Shown: positions 1 to 7,217, numbered from the stretch's first letter. The stretch is DNA of 12,665 bases from Actinomycetes bacterium (GCA_023442845.1 JAEZXC010000060.1:1-12665), one strand, 5' to 3'. The notes: generated by a model not told the origin, from the letters alone. A program made the numbers and translations.

Positions 1-1430
1 GCCTGGAGGAGCGACAGCGTTGAGGCACACACCGAGCCCATCGACGTTGAGCCGTTCGAGCCCAGCGCCTCGGACACCTGGCGAATCGCGTAGGGGAACT
101 CCTCGCGGCCCGGCAGCACCGGCACGAGCGCGCGCTCAGCGAGCGCACCGTGGCCGATCTCGCGACGCTTGGGGCTGCCAACACGACCGGTCTCACCCGT
201 CGAGAAGGGTGGGAAGTTGTAGTGGTGCATGTACCGCTTGTGCGTCTCGGGCGAGAACGAGTCAATCTGCTGTTCCATCTTCAGCATGTTGAGCGTGGTG
301 ATGCCCAGGATCTGCGTCTCACCGCGCTCGAAGATCGCCGAGCCGTGAACGCGAGGAACAACCTCGACCTCGGCCGCGAGCGGACGAATGTCGCGCAGGC
401 CACGGCCATCGATGCGAACGCCGTCCTTGAGGATGCGCTGGCGGATGGTGCGCTTGGTGACGGAACGCACCACAGCGGACACTTCCTTCTCACGGCCCTC
501 GAACTGAGCGTCGAACTGCGCGTGAGCGCGGTCCTTGATCTCGTCGAGTCGGGTCTCACGGGCCTGCTTGTCAGCAATTGTGAGGGCCTCGGCAAGGTCG
601 GCCTCGATCGCCGGTGCAACCACCTGGTAGATGTCGTCCTGGTAGTCAAGGAAGCGCGGGAACTCCGCAGTCTCCTTCGCGGCCTTCTCGGCGACCTGTA
701 CCTGCGCTGCGCACAGCACACGGATGAACGGCTTGGCAGCCTCGAGGCCCTGAGCCACGACCTCTTCGGTGGGCGCCTGCGCGCCCTCAGAGATGAGGTT
801 GAAGGAATCGTCGGTGGCCTCAGCCTCGACCATCATGATGGCGACGTCATCGCCCACCACACGACCGGCAACGACCATGTTGAACACGGCGCGCTCCATG
901 TCGGAGTAGCGGGGGAAGCACACCCACTGACCGTCGATGAGCGCCACACGGACGCCACCGATGGGGCCGGAGAACGGCAGGCCAGCGAGTTGCGTCGACA
1001 TCGACGCCGCGTTGATGGCGAGCACGTCGTACATGTCGTCCGGGTGGATCGCGAGCACATCGACGACGACCTGGATCTCGTTACGAAGGCCCGACACAAA
1101 GGACGGACGCAGCGGACGGTCGATGAGGCGGCACGTGAGAATCGCGTCCGTCGTGGGACGGCCCTCTCGGCGGAAGAACGAACCGGGAATCTTGCCGGCA
1201 GCGTACGAGCGCTCCTCGACATCCACGGTCAGCGGGAAGAAGTCAAAGCCGTCGCGCGGAGACTTCGAGGCCGTCGTTGCGGACAGCAGCATCGTCTCGC
1301 CATCGAGGTACGCAACGGCGGAGCCGGCGGCCTGCTTGGCAAGGCGTCCGGTTTCAAAACGGACGGTACGGGTACCGAAGGAGCCATTGTCGATGGTCGC
1401 TTCGGCGAAGTGGATTTCGGGACCTTCCAT
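1..1430 (-). CDS. pnp: Polynucleotide phosphorylase (PNPase), 3' end beyond the left edge
   Basis: Polyribonucleotide nucleotidyltransferase, the phosphorolytic 3'-5' exoribonuclease (and reverse polymerase) of mRNA decay. 476 complete codons are visible. The protein begins MEGPEIHFAEATIDNG, the usual actinobacterial N terminus. The first RNase PH-like domain carries FFRREGRP (residues 85-92) and RPLRP (105-109). A helical linker domain and the second RNase PH-like core follow, with the phosphate-binding-type motif SNGSTSM at 458-464, close to where the window cuts off. The remaining core and the C-terminal KH and S1 RNA-binding domains would lie outside. The ATG at 1430 is chosen because it gives the family N terminus and has AAAGGAG 11 nt upstream (1442-1448). 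That Shine-Dalgarno sits inside a perfect hairpin, suggesting translational control. Last gene of the operon visible here, 360 nt downstream of rpsO. Identity is secure. Confidence 0.97.
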   Translation of the reverse strand, partial: MEGPEIHFAEATIDNGSFGTRTVRFETGRLAKQAAGSAVAYLDGETMLLSATTASKSPRDGFDFFPLTVDVEERSYAAGKIPGSFFRREGRPTTDAILTCRLIDRPLRPSFVSGLRNEIQVVVDVLAIHPDDMYDVLAINAASMSTQLAGLPFSGPIGGVRVALIDGQWVCFPRYSDMERAVFNMVVAGRVVGDDVAIMMVEAEATDDSFNLISEGAQAPTEEVVAQGLEAAKPFIRVLCAAQVQVAEKAAKETAEFPRFLDYQDDIYQVVAPAIEADLAEALTIADKQARETRLDEIKDRAHAQFDAQFEGREKEVSAVVRSVTKRTIRQRILKDGVRIDGRGLRDIRPLAAEVEVVPRVHGSAIFERGETQILGITTLNMLKMEQQIDSFSPETHKRYMHHYNFPPFSTGETGRVGSPKRREIGHGALAERALVPVLPGREEFPYAIRQVSEALGSNGSTSMGSVCASTLSLLQ

Positions 1431-1440
1431 GCGGATGGTC

Positions 1441-1461
1441 GCTCCTTTTCTGTAAAGGAGC
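1441..1461 (-). promoter_or_regulatory. Hairpin sequestering the pnp Shine-Dalgarno
   Basis: On the minus strand GCTCCTTT (1454-1461) and AAAGGAGC (1441-1448) form a perfect 8-bp stem with loop ACAGA (1449-1453). The right arm is itself the Shine-Dalgarno of pnp, 11 nt before the ATG at 1430. A U-G pair can extend the stem by one step. No U-tract follows, so it is not a terminator. It would have to open for pnp to be translated. The pairing is seen directly; the regulatory role is inferred. Confidence 0.6.
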
Positions 1462-1530
1462 AGGCAGGCAGAACTCGGCGGTATACCGGATGCGGCATTC
1501 GGCCTGGGGCTGATCGTCAGTCGACACGCT

Positions 1531-1558
1531 CAGAGTTGCGCACCGCGTGCGCGCTCTG
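1531..1558 (-). other. Inverted repeat in the pnp leader (two-part stem)
   Basis: CAGAG (1531-1535) pairs with CTCTG (1554-1558). Inside it GCGCAC (1538-1543) pairs with GTGCGC (1547-1552) across a 3-nt loop. The two helices are separated by a small asymmetric internal loop (2 nt against 1 nt). It lies about 100 nt upstream of the pnp start. There is no T-run on either side. It may be a processing or structural element in the pnp leader. Confidence 0.4.
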
Positions 1559-1611
1559 CTCATCTCCACCGAGGATCAGCGTTCAGCCGGCCTGCTGGTG
1601 TTCGGATTTCT

Positions 1612-1632
1612 CTCCTCGCCAGTGGCGAAGAG
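1612..1632 (-). other. Inverted repeat in the pnp leader (9-bp stem)
   Basis: On the minus strand CTCTTCGCC (1624-1632) pairs with GGCGAGGAG (1612-1620) over a 3-nt loop, with eight Watson-Crick pairs and one G-U pair. It lies between the rpsO terminator-like stem and the mid-leader stem at 1531-1558. No T-run follows. Function unknown. Confidence 0.4.
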
Positions 1633-1708
1633 CGTGACCATGCTATCAGGCCGACGCTCACTCACCATGGAACTGTCTCGCACGGCGGCGCCAGTCACAG
1701 TCCCGGGG

Positions 1709-1760
1709 CAAAGCGAAAGGCCCAGCTGCTCGAACCTCAAGAGGGTGAGCAACCGGGCCT
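1709..1760 (-). terminator. Terminator/attenuator-like hairpin downstream of rpsO
   Basis: Thirty nt after the rpsO stop, AGGCCCGGTTGCTC (1747-1760) pairs along all 14 positions (two G-U) with GAGCAGCTGGGCCT (1718-1731). A 15-nt loop can itself pair partly. TTTCGCTTT follows directly, an interrupted U-rich tail. The imperfect tail suggests partial termination with readthrough into pnp. In E. coli and Streptomyces the equivalent hairpin both attenuates and is cut by RNase III. It would also serve as the 3'-end stabilising stem of rpsO mRNA. Confidence 0.6.
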
Positions 1761-1790
1761 GAGCGCGACTCGCGCGTCGGTCCGTGAGGA

Positions 1791-2060
1791 CTAGCGACGC
1801 AAGCCGAGGCGCTCAATCAACGAGCGGTAACGCTCGATGTCGACCTTCTGCAGGTAACCGAGCAGGCGGCGGCGCTGACCGACGAGGAGCAGCAGGCCAC
1901 GACGCGAGTGGTGGTCGTGCTTGTGCTCCTTGAGGTGCTCCGTCAGGTCCTTGATGCGCTGCGTCAGCAGGGCAATCTGAACCTCGGGCGAACCGGTGTC
2001 GCCTTCGGACGTGGCGTACTCGGTCATGATGGACTTCTTGGTAGCTGCGTCAAGCGGCAC
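1791..2060 (-). CDS. rpsO: 30S ribosomal protein S15
   Basis: 89 aa, the normal full length of S15. It is a primary 16S rRNA-binding protein of the 30S platform that nucleates central-domain assembly and contributes to an intersubunit bridge. Family signatures are visible: GSPEVQIALLTQRI (residues 23-36), HLKEHKHDHHSRRGLLLLVG (42-61) and the C-terminal RLGLRR. The start is GTG at 2060, with AGGAG at 2066-2070 five nt upstream; the mature family N terminus (MPLDAATKK) agrees. It lies between ribF (82-nt gap with its own probable promoter and a foldable leader) and pnp. S15 commonly represses its own mRNA by binding a leader structure, and such a fold is possible here (2070-2118). Confidence 0.97.
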   Translation of the reverse strand: MPLDAATKKSIMTEYATSEGDTGSPEVQIALLTQRIKDLTEHLKEHKHDHHSRRGLLLLVGQRRRLLGYLQKVDIERYRSLIERLGLRR

Positions 2061-2069
2061 GGGTTCTCC

Positions 2070-2118
2070 TCATAGTCGTTGCGCGGCGCGCCCGGGCCTG
2101 TTCTCCGGGGCTCTACGA
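2070..2118 (-). promoter_or_regulatory. Foldable rpsO leader, candidate S15 autoregulatory element
   Basis: In the minus-strand transcript TCGTAG (2113-2118) can pair with CTATGA (2070-2075), six pairs with one G-U. The 3' arm abuts and shares its last A with the AGGAG ribosome binding site (2066-2070). Between the arms, CCCGG (2105-2109) can pair with CCGGG (2091-2095), and GCGC/GCGC (2081-2084 and 2088-2091) can form a second small stem that competes for one base. The layout is a multi-branch junction next to the Shine-Dalgarno, the type of shape S15 binds. Pairing was done by eye; function is inferred from other S15 operons. Confidence 0.3.
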
Positions 2119-2127
2119 TCCGCGGCC

Positions 2128-2133
2128 GTTATA
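2128..2133 (-). promoter_or_regulatory. Candidate rpsO promoter -10 (TATAAC)
   Basis: TATAAC on the minus strand is a five-of-six match to TATAAT in otherwise GC-rich DNA and lies just after the ribF stop. Transcription would start near 2121 and give a leader of about 60 nt before the rpsO GTG. No good -35 is seen at 16-18 nt. The hexamer is embedded in a short inverted repeat GCCGT-TAT-ACGGC (2125-2137). An internal promoter here is common for rpsO-pnp, since S15 is needed in large amounts. Confidence 0.4.
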
Positions 2134-2142
2134 CGGCGACGT

Positions 2143-3138
2143 TCAAGCATACAGGACCTCTCGGCACCACGAGACGTCCTCGCTTAGGGCTTCAATAAGC
2201 GGTTCAAGGCCGCCAAAATCGAGCATCGGCCGACGCCAGCGCACCACGTCGAGCGCGACGGTTGCGTCATAGAGATCAAGGCTTTGGTGGTCGATCACGT
2301 GCGCTTCGACGCGCAGGTCACGTCCGCCGACGGTGTAGTTGATGCCGAGACTGACCGCAGCGGGCAGTCGCTTGCCAATCCAGCGTGCGGCGCGTTCGTT
2401 TCCGTGAGCGTCGACCACCTCGAGCCATGCCGCATACACCCCATGGCGTGGGATGAAGCCAGCGGACACATCAAGATTTGCCGTGGGGAAGCCGATCTCA
2501 CGGCCGAGCTTGTCACCGTGGACCACGGTGCCGCGGAGCCGGTGGTAGCGACCGAGAATATCCGTTGCACCTTCGACGTCGCCTGCATCGAGCAATTCGC
2601 GTACCCACGTGGACGACCAGCGCCGAGCGCCCTCCGAGCCCGCGGCGGCGTCGCTCACGATCTCGACATCAACGCCGAGCCGCTCCCCCAACTCCTTGAG
2701 GGTCTCGACATCGCCGGCGTTTCCGCGCCCGAAACGGGTGTCGCGTCCCACGACAACCGCGCAGGCATTGAGCCCGTCACGGATGTAGTCACGCACGAAC
2801 TCCTCGGCGGTCGATTGAGCAAACTCCAGGGTGTACGGCTGCACGACGATGCCGTCGAGTCCCGTGTCGGCCATGCGGGAAACGCGATCGTCGATTCCTG
2901 TAATGAGTTCAGGTTGATGCTCGGGATCGTGAACGGCCTTGGGATGCGGAAAGAACGTGACCGCAATGGCCTTCGCCCCGCGCGAGCGCGCCTCAGCAAC
3001 GACTGCCGACAGCACCGCCTGATGCCCACGATGCACGCCGTCAAAGTTCCCGACCGTCACCACAGCGGGTCCAAGGTCGCGCGGCACGTCCGCCAATGAG
3101 CGCCACACGTGAGTCACTCGGTCATTGTGCCGCACCAT
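2143..3138 (-). CDS. ribF: Bifunctional riboflavin kinase / FAD synthetase
   Basis: 331 aa, the typical length of the bifunctional bacterial enzyme. It phosphorylates riboflavin to FMN and adenylylates FMN to FAD in the cytoplasm. The N-terminal FMN adenylyltransferase domain (about 20-185) has the nucleotide-binding GNFDGVHRGHQ at 30-40, TFFPHP at 61-66, GRDTRFGRGNAGD at 131-143 and the SSTWVREL element at 175-182. The C-terminal riboflavin kinase domain (about 195-325) has GFPTAN at 216-221, whose Thr/Asn bind metal, and VEAH at 277-280 with the probable catalytic Glu278. The chosen ATG at 3138 has GGAG 7 nt upstream and follows the truB stop by 12 nt. Co-transcription with truB and the upstream genes is likely. 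Its presence between truB and rpsO is standard for the operon. Confidence 0.96.
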   Translation of the reverse strand: MVRHNDRVTHVWRSLADVPRDLGPAVVTVGNFDGVHRGHQAVLSAVVAEARSRGAKAIAVTFFPHPKAVHDPEHQPELITGIDDRVSRMADTGLDGIVVQPYTLEFAQSTAEEFVRDYIRDGLNACAVVVGRDTRFGRGNAGDVETLKELGERLGVDVEIVSDAAAGSEGARRWSSTWVRELLDAGDVEGATDILGRYHRLRGTVVHGDKLGREIGFPTANLDVSAGFIPRHGVYAAWLEVVDAHGNERAARWIGKRLPAAVSLGINYTVGGRDLRVEAHVIDHQSLDLYDATVALDVVRWRRPMLDFGGLEPLIEALSEDVSWCREVLYA

Positions 3139-3150
3139 GTCGATGCTCCG

Positions 3151-4104
3151 TCACGCGGTCGCGGTCGACGGCCGGAACACGATGACGGGACGCGCATCAG
3201 CGCCCGAGGCCCGGACAACGGCGATCGCCGCGCCGGACGGAGCAACCGCCACAGCGTCGGCCGCGTGATCGTCACGCGACGCGGGTGGCGTCAACTCGCG
3301 ACCGCGCCCGGGAAGCACCTTGCCAAAGCCGATCGTGCGCGCCTCGGCGTCGGTGACATCGAAAGCGGGAAGCACTGCCTTGGCCGCTACGTCCAACGGC
3401 GTGAGCGCGACGGTGTCGCCCGCTTCGACCTGCGCCGTCAGCGCCTCCATATCCTGCGCGGCCTCGATGGAGAGGGCGCCTACGCGCGTGCGGCGTAGTG
3501 CAGTGAGGTGGCCGCCGACGCCGAGCGCCTCACCGAGGTCTCGGGCGAGAGCCCGCACGTACGTTCCTGACGAGACATCAACGGTGACGTCGACATCAAT
3601 GACGGCGCCGTCGCGGCGGATTCCGTGAACATCGAATCGCGAGATCGTGACGGGGCGGGCCTGGAGGACGATGTCCTCCCCCGCGCGCACACGTGCGTAG
3701 GCACGCTGACCGTCGACCTTGATCGCGCTCACTGTGCTCGGGCGCTGCAGGATGTCACCTACGAATGCCCCAACAGCGGCGCGAATGTCTTCGTCGGTGA
3801 CGGCGGAAGCGTCGGCCGACGCTGTGACGTCACCTTCAGCGTCGTCCGTCACCGTCGCCTCGCCGAGACGAATGGTGGCGTCGTATGACTTGTCGTGGCC
3901 CGTCACGTAGGTGAGCAGTCGCGTCGCCTTGCCCGCAGCAAGAACGAGCAAACCCGTCGCCATCGGATCGAGGGTTCCCGCATGGCCCACTTTGCGGGTG
4001 CCGAGCAGCCGCCGACACCGCGCGACAACGTCGTGGGACGTCCAGCCTTGCGGCTTGTTGACAAGGAGCAGACCGTCGACGCTGCTGTCGGCGTCACGCG
4101 CCAT
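3151..4104 (-). CDS. truB: tRNA pseudouridine(55) synthase TruB
   Basis: 317 aa. It isomerises U55 in the T loop of tRNAs to pseudouridine and acts as a tRNA folding chaperone. The catalytic motif KVGHAGTLDPMATGLL spans residues 38-53, with Asp46 as the nucleophile. VNKPQGWTSHD (15-25), the KSY motif (72-74) and SAIKVDGQRAY are the other conserved TruB blocks. SSGTYVRALARDLG is the region lining the active site. The reading frame stays open upstream to 4419, but the ATG at 4104 is the right start: it gives the family N terminus, lies 4 nt after the rbfA stop, and has AGGA 8 nt upstream inside the rbfA 3' end. The C-terminal ~75 residues (PUA-like) are Ala-rich and less conserved. Confidence 0.95.
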   Translation of the reverse strand: MARDADSSVDGLLLVNKPQGWTSHDVVARCRRLLGTRKVGHAGTLDPMATGLLVLAAGKATRLLTYVTGHDKSYDATIRLGEATVTDDAEGDVTASADASAVTDEDIRAAVGAFVGDILQRPSTVSAIKVDGQRAYARVRAGEDIVLQARPVTISRFDVHGIRRDGAVIDVDVTVDVSSGTYVRALARDLGEALGVGGHLTALRRTRVGALSIEAAQDMEALTAQVEAGDTVALTPLDVAAKAVLPAFDVTDAEARTIGFGKVLPGRGRELTPPASRDDHAADAVAVAPSGAAIAVVRASGADARPVIVFRPSTATA

Positions 4105-4108
4105 CGCG

Positions 4109-4546
4109 TCAGTCCTCTTCGCCCTCAGCGGGATCGCGCCGGTACGGGTCTGCGTCGCCCGCGTATTGGGCACCTTCACGGAGACGACGCACTTCCTCGT
4201 CGCGCTGATGCGCTTCGTGAAGCGCCTTGTCGAGAGAGGCGGCCGTCTCCGGAACCGCATCGAGGTGGAACTCGATGGACGGAGTGAGGCGGATGCCGAG
4301 CTCTGCGCCAACCAGCGAACGGATGCGGCCCTTTGCGGATGACAGCGCCGCCGCTGTGTTGACACGGTCCTCGTCAGAGCCAAGCACCGTGTAAAAGACC
4401 GAGGCCTGTTGGAGGTCACCGGTGACGCGAACGTCGGTCACCGTGACGAAGCCGAGACGGGGGTCCTTGATTTCTGTCTCCAGGGCGCGGGCGACGATCT
4501 TCTTGATCGTGCCCGCGACCCGGAGTGCGCGAGGGCTGTCGACCAT
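4109..4546 (-). CDS. rbfA: 30S ribosome-binding factor RbfA
   Basis: 145 aa. RbfA binds the 30S subunit near the 16S helix 1 region during late maturation and is required for efficient processing and cold adaptation. The KH-like fold core is recognisable: DPRLGFVTVTDVRVTGD at residues 28-44 and ASVFYTVLG at 48-56. The segment PSIEFHLDAVPETAASLDKA then ends in the conserved helix. A charged tail of about 35 residues, rich in Asp, Glu and Arg, follows and is typical of actinobacterial RbfA. The ATG at 4546 overlaps the infB stop as TGATG, and GAGG lies 5 nt upstream inside infB, so translation is probably coupled to IF2. Confidence 0.95.
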   Translation of the reverse strand: MVDSPRALRVAGTIKKIVARALETEIKDPRLGFVTVTDVRVTGDLQQASVFYTVLGSDEDRVNTAAALSSAKGRIRSLVGAELGIRLTPSIEFHLDAVPETAASLDKALHEAHQRDEEVRRLREGAQYAGDADPYRRDPAEGEED

Positions 4547-7203
4547 CAGTTCCTCGGAATCTCGACCATCTCGAAGGTCTCGATGATGTCGCCGACCTGG
4601 ACGTCATTGAACTTGCCCAGGCCGATACCGCACTCGAAGCCGTCCTTGACCTCGGTGACGTCATCCTTGAAGCGACGCAGCGTGTCGATCGTCGGCTCAC
4701 CGATGACAACGCCGTCGCGCACAACCTTCGCCTTGGCGTTGCGCTTGATGAGGCCTTCGCGCACGATGCAGCCCGCGATGTTGCCGAACTTGGACGAGCG
4801 GAAGATCTCGCGGATCTCCGCAGCGCCGGTCTGGCGCTCCTCGTACTCGGGCTTGAGCATGCCCTTGAGCGAGGCCTCCACGTCTTCGATCGCTCGGTAA
4901 ATGACCGAGTAGAAGCGCATGTCGACGCCCTCGCGGTCGGCGAGTTCTTGAACACGCTCGGCCGGACGCACGTTGAACCCGATGATGATCGCGTTGTCGA
5001 CCGTCGCGAGGTTGACGTCGTTCTGAGTAACGGCACCCACACCGCGGTGAATGACGCGCAACTGGACCGAATCGTCAATCTCAATCGCAAGCAATGCGTC
5101 CTCAAGCGCCTCAACGGCACCAGAGACGTCACCCTTGATGATGAGGTTGAGGGTCTCGACCTTGCCATCCTCAAGGGCCTTCGTGAAGTCCTCAAGGCTG
5201 ATGCGCTTGCGACGCTTGGCGAGCTGAGCGGCACGCTCGGCTGCCTCACGCTTCTCCGCGATCTGGCGTGCCGTGCGGTCGTCCTCCGCCGCAAGGAAGG
5301 TGTCGCCAGCTCGCGGCACCGACGTAAGGCCGATCACGAGCACCGGGCGAGCAGGCAAAGCCTCGTTCACCGGCTCGTCGTGCTCATCGAACATCGCACG
5401 GACACGGCCGTACGCCGTGCCTGCAACGATCGCATCGCCCACGCGAAGGGTTCCCGAGTTGACGAGCACCGTGGCGACGGGGCCGCGGCCCTTGTCAAGG
5501 TGCGCTTCAACCGCAACACCACGCGCGTCCTTGTTGGGGTTCGCACGCAGGTCAAGACCAGCGTCGGCCGTCAGCAGGACCGCCTCGAGGAGCTCGTCGA
5601 TACCCGTCTTCTGCGTTGCAGAGACGTTGACGAACATGGTGTCGCCGCCGTACTCCTCCGCAATGAGGTTGTATTCGGTGAGCTGCTGCCGAATCTTGTC
5701 GGGGTTGGCCGATTCCTTATCGATCTTGTTGACGGCAACCACGATCGGCACATTGGCCGCCTGCGCGTGGTTGAGCGCCTCGATCGTCTGGGGCATGACG
5801 CCGTCATCGGCCGCAACCACGAGGATCGCAACGTCCGTCACCTGCGCACCACGGGCACGCATGGCGGTGAACGCCTCGTGGCCCGGGGTGTCAATGAAGG
5901 TGATCGCACGAACGTTGCCGTCGTGCTCGCGGCGCACCTGGTACGCACCGATGTGCTGGGTGATGCCACCGGCTTCGCCTGATTGCACGTCGGCACGACG
6001 AATCGCGTCGAGCAGGCGGGTCTTACCGTGGTCGACGTGACCCATGACGGTCACGACCGGCGGACGCGGCTGCAGGTCCTCGTCGGTCTCAGCGGCAAGT
6101 TCTGCGTCGAGGTCAAGGCCGAAGTCCTCGAGCAACTCGCGGTCCTCGTCCTCAGGCGACACGATCTGGATCTTGTAACCGAGTTCAACACCCAACGCCT
6201 CGAACGTGTCCTCGTCGAGCGACTGCGTTGCCGTGGCCATTTCACCAAGGTGGAACAGCACGGTGACGAGCGAAGCGGGGTTGACGTCGATCTTCTCGGC
6301 GAAGTCAGTCAGCGTCGCACCGCGGCGCAAGCGAATCTGCGTGGAGCCATCACCGCGAGGGATCTGCACGCCGCCGATTGACGGTGCTTGCTGCTGCTCG
6401 AACTCTTGACGCTTGGCCCGCTTTGACTTGCGTCCACGTGCGGGACGGCCTCCTTGACGACCAAAAGCACCTGCGGTGCCTCCACCGCGGCCACGGCTAC
6501 CGGCGGCCGGACGGCTACCTGGGGCACCGCCACCAAAACCGGGGCGTGCACCAGCACCTGCGCCAGCACCCGGAGCACCGCCACCGGGGCGGGGCGCGAA
6601 GCTACCAGGACGACCGCCGGGGCTCGGACGGGCACCGCCCGGAGCTCCCGGACGTGCGCCACCGGCGCCTGCCCCAGCACCGGGGCCGCCTGGGCGCGGG
6701 CGTGGTGCACCCGGCCGTGCGGTCTGGAACGGGTTGTTGCCGCCCGGACGGGGGCGCGGTGCGCCCGGTCGTGCGGTCTGGAACGGGTTGTTACCGCCCG
6801 GACGAGGGCGCGGGCGCGGCATGTCGGAAGGAGACGGCGCTTTGGGCGACTGCTCCGCATCGTTTGACGGCGCAGCGTCAGCGGCCGACGCGCTCTGAGG
6901 CGCGGGGGCCGGTGCTACCGGAGCAGCGTCGACGACGTCTGCTGGCGGCGCCGGAGTGGGCGCCTTGGGCTTGGGCGCACCTGGCTTCGCAGCGCCCGGC
7001 TTCGCGGCTGCCGGCTTGCTGGCCGCAGCTTTCGGGGCTGCTGAGGTGGCGGGGAAGGCCTCACGGGCCTTGCGCACAACGGGCGCTTCCAGCGTGGAAG
7101 ACGGTCCCTTGACGTATTCACCTAGCTCATTGAGCTTGGTGATGAGGTCCTTACTAGAAACTCCAAGTTCCTTCGCGATCTCATGAACGCGGGGCTTTGC
7201 CAC
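4546..7203 (-). CDS. infB: Translation initiation factor IF-2
   Basis: 885 aa GTPase that places initiator fMet-tRNA on the 30S and promotes subunit joining. Residues 1-50 are the first IF2_N domain. Residues 51-262 form a low-complexity Ala/Pro/Gly/Arg tail with two exact 18-aa repeats starting RPRPGGNNPF. A basic patch (253-266) and a second IF2_N-like domain (about 285-345) come next. The G domain shows GHVDHGKT (388-395, G1), GGITQHIGAYQV (412-423, G2), DTPGHEAFTAM (438-448, G3), NKID (492-495, G4) and SAT (528-530, G5). Domains II, III and the fMet-tRNA-binding C-terminal domain follow and are intact. GTG at 7203 is chosen for the family N terminus MAKPRVHEIAKELGV and AGGAG 4 nt upstream (7208-7212). 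The 125-nt gap to rnpM contains a strong hairpin. Confidence 0.97.
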   Translation of the reverse strand: MAKPRVHEIAKELGVSSKDLITKLNELGEYVKGPSSTLEAPVVRKAREAFPATSAAPKAAASKPAAAKPGAAKPGAPKPKAPTPAPPADVVDAAPVAPAPAPQSASAADAAPSNDAEQSPKAPSPSDMPRPRPRPGGNNPFQTARPGAPRPRPGGNNPFQTARPGAPRPRPGGPGAGAGAGGARPGAPGGARPSPGGRPGSFAPRPGGGAPGAGAGAGARPGFGGGAPGSRPAAGSRGRGGGTAGAFGRQGGRPARGRKSKRAKRQEFEQQQAPSIGGVQIPRGDGSTQIRLRRGATLTDFAEKIDVNPASLVTVLFHLGEMATATQSLDEDTFEALGVELGYKIQIVSPEDEDRELLEDFGLDLDAELAAETDEDLQPRPPVVTVMGHVDHGKTRLLDAIRRADVQSGEAGGITQHIGAYQVRREHDGNVRAITFIDTPGHEAFTAMRARGAQVTDVAILVVAADDGVMPQTIEALNHAQAANVPIVVAVNKIDKESANPDKIRQQLTEYNLIAEEYGGDTMFVNVSATQKTGIDELLEAVLLTADAGLDLRANPNKDARGVAVEAHLDKGRGPVATVLVNSGTLRVGDAIVAGTAYGRVRAMFDEHDEPVNEALPARPVLVIGLTSVPRAGDTFLAAEDDRTARQIAEKREAAERAAQLAKRRKRISLEDFTKALEDGKVETLNLIIKGDVSGAVEALEDALLAIEIDDSVQLRVIHRGVGAVTQNDVNLATVDNAIIIGFNVRPAERVQELADREGVDMRFYSVIYRAIEDVEASLKGMLKPEYEERQTGAAEIREIFRSSKFGNIAGCIVREGLIKRNAKAKVVRDGVVIGEPTIDTLRRFKDDVTEVKDGFECGIGLGKFNDVQVGDIIETFEMVEIPRN
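6704..6811 (-). repeat. Two-copy 54-bp tandem repeat inside infB
   Basis: Units 6704-6757 and 6758-6811 differ at four positions (offsets 6, 12, 36 and 48), and all four changes are synonymous. The protein repeat of 18 residues (RPRPGGNNPFQTARPGAP) is therefore identical in both copies, and a partial third copy (RPRPGG) follows. Similar PGGNNPF/PGNNPF repeats occur in the IF2 tails of other actinobacteria. It lies in the disordered N-terminal tail, outside the GTPase core. Confidence 0.9.
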
Positions 7204-7217
7204 AATTCTCCTGTCTC

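Larger units (their letters stand above)
1431..1790 (-). other. rpsO-pnp intergenic region (pnp leader), structured
   Basis: This 360-nt stretch has no convincing gene. Read on the minus strand it holds, in order, a terminator-like 14-bp stem (1718-1760), a 9-bp stem with a 3-nt loop (1612-1632, one G-U pair), a two-part stem (1531-1558) and an 8-bp stem enclosing the pnp Shine-Dalgarno (1441-1461). There is also a 10-bp palindrome CGGTATACCG at 1479-1488. No good sigma-70-type promoter stands out; TAGCAT at 1639-1644 is a weak -10 candidate without a -35. In E. coli and Streptomyces the equivalent gap contains an attenuator and RNase III sites used in pnp autoregulation; a similar role here is inference. 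Confidence 0.7.

Noticed and set aside
1479..1488. Palindrome CGGTATACCG as an operator or promoter
   Set aside because: Ten-bp palindromes are expected by chance in GC-rich DNA. There is no -35 partner at a suitable distance and no second copy in the window.
1354..1569. 71-codon minus-strand frame before and into pnp
   Set aside because: No ribosome binding site at proper spacing; it runs into pnp in another frame and has no similarity that I recognise.
150..1637. Long plus-strand open frame (495 codons) over pnp
   Set aside because: It is antisense to pnp, whose product matches PNPase throughout. High-GC coding DNA produces long open antisense frames; the translation is rich in Arg, His, Asp and Val without recognisable motifs and has no good ribosome binding site.
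2284..3099. Plus-strand open frame (271 codons) over ribF
   Set aside because: Antisense shadow of ribF; no motif and no start signal.
4105..4419. Extended N terminus of truB (105 extra codons)
   Set aside because: It would overlap most of rbfA in another frame; the translation is Ser/Arg-rich and unlike TruB. The ATG at 4104 has a ribosome binding site and the family N terminus.
4525..5982. Long plus-strand open frame (485 codons) over infB
   Set aside because: Antisense to the conserved GTPase and C-terminal part of IF2. Composition is that of a GC-bias shadow (His, Arg, Asp, Val) and no domain is recognisable.
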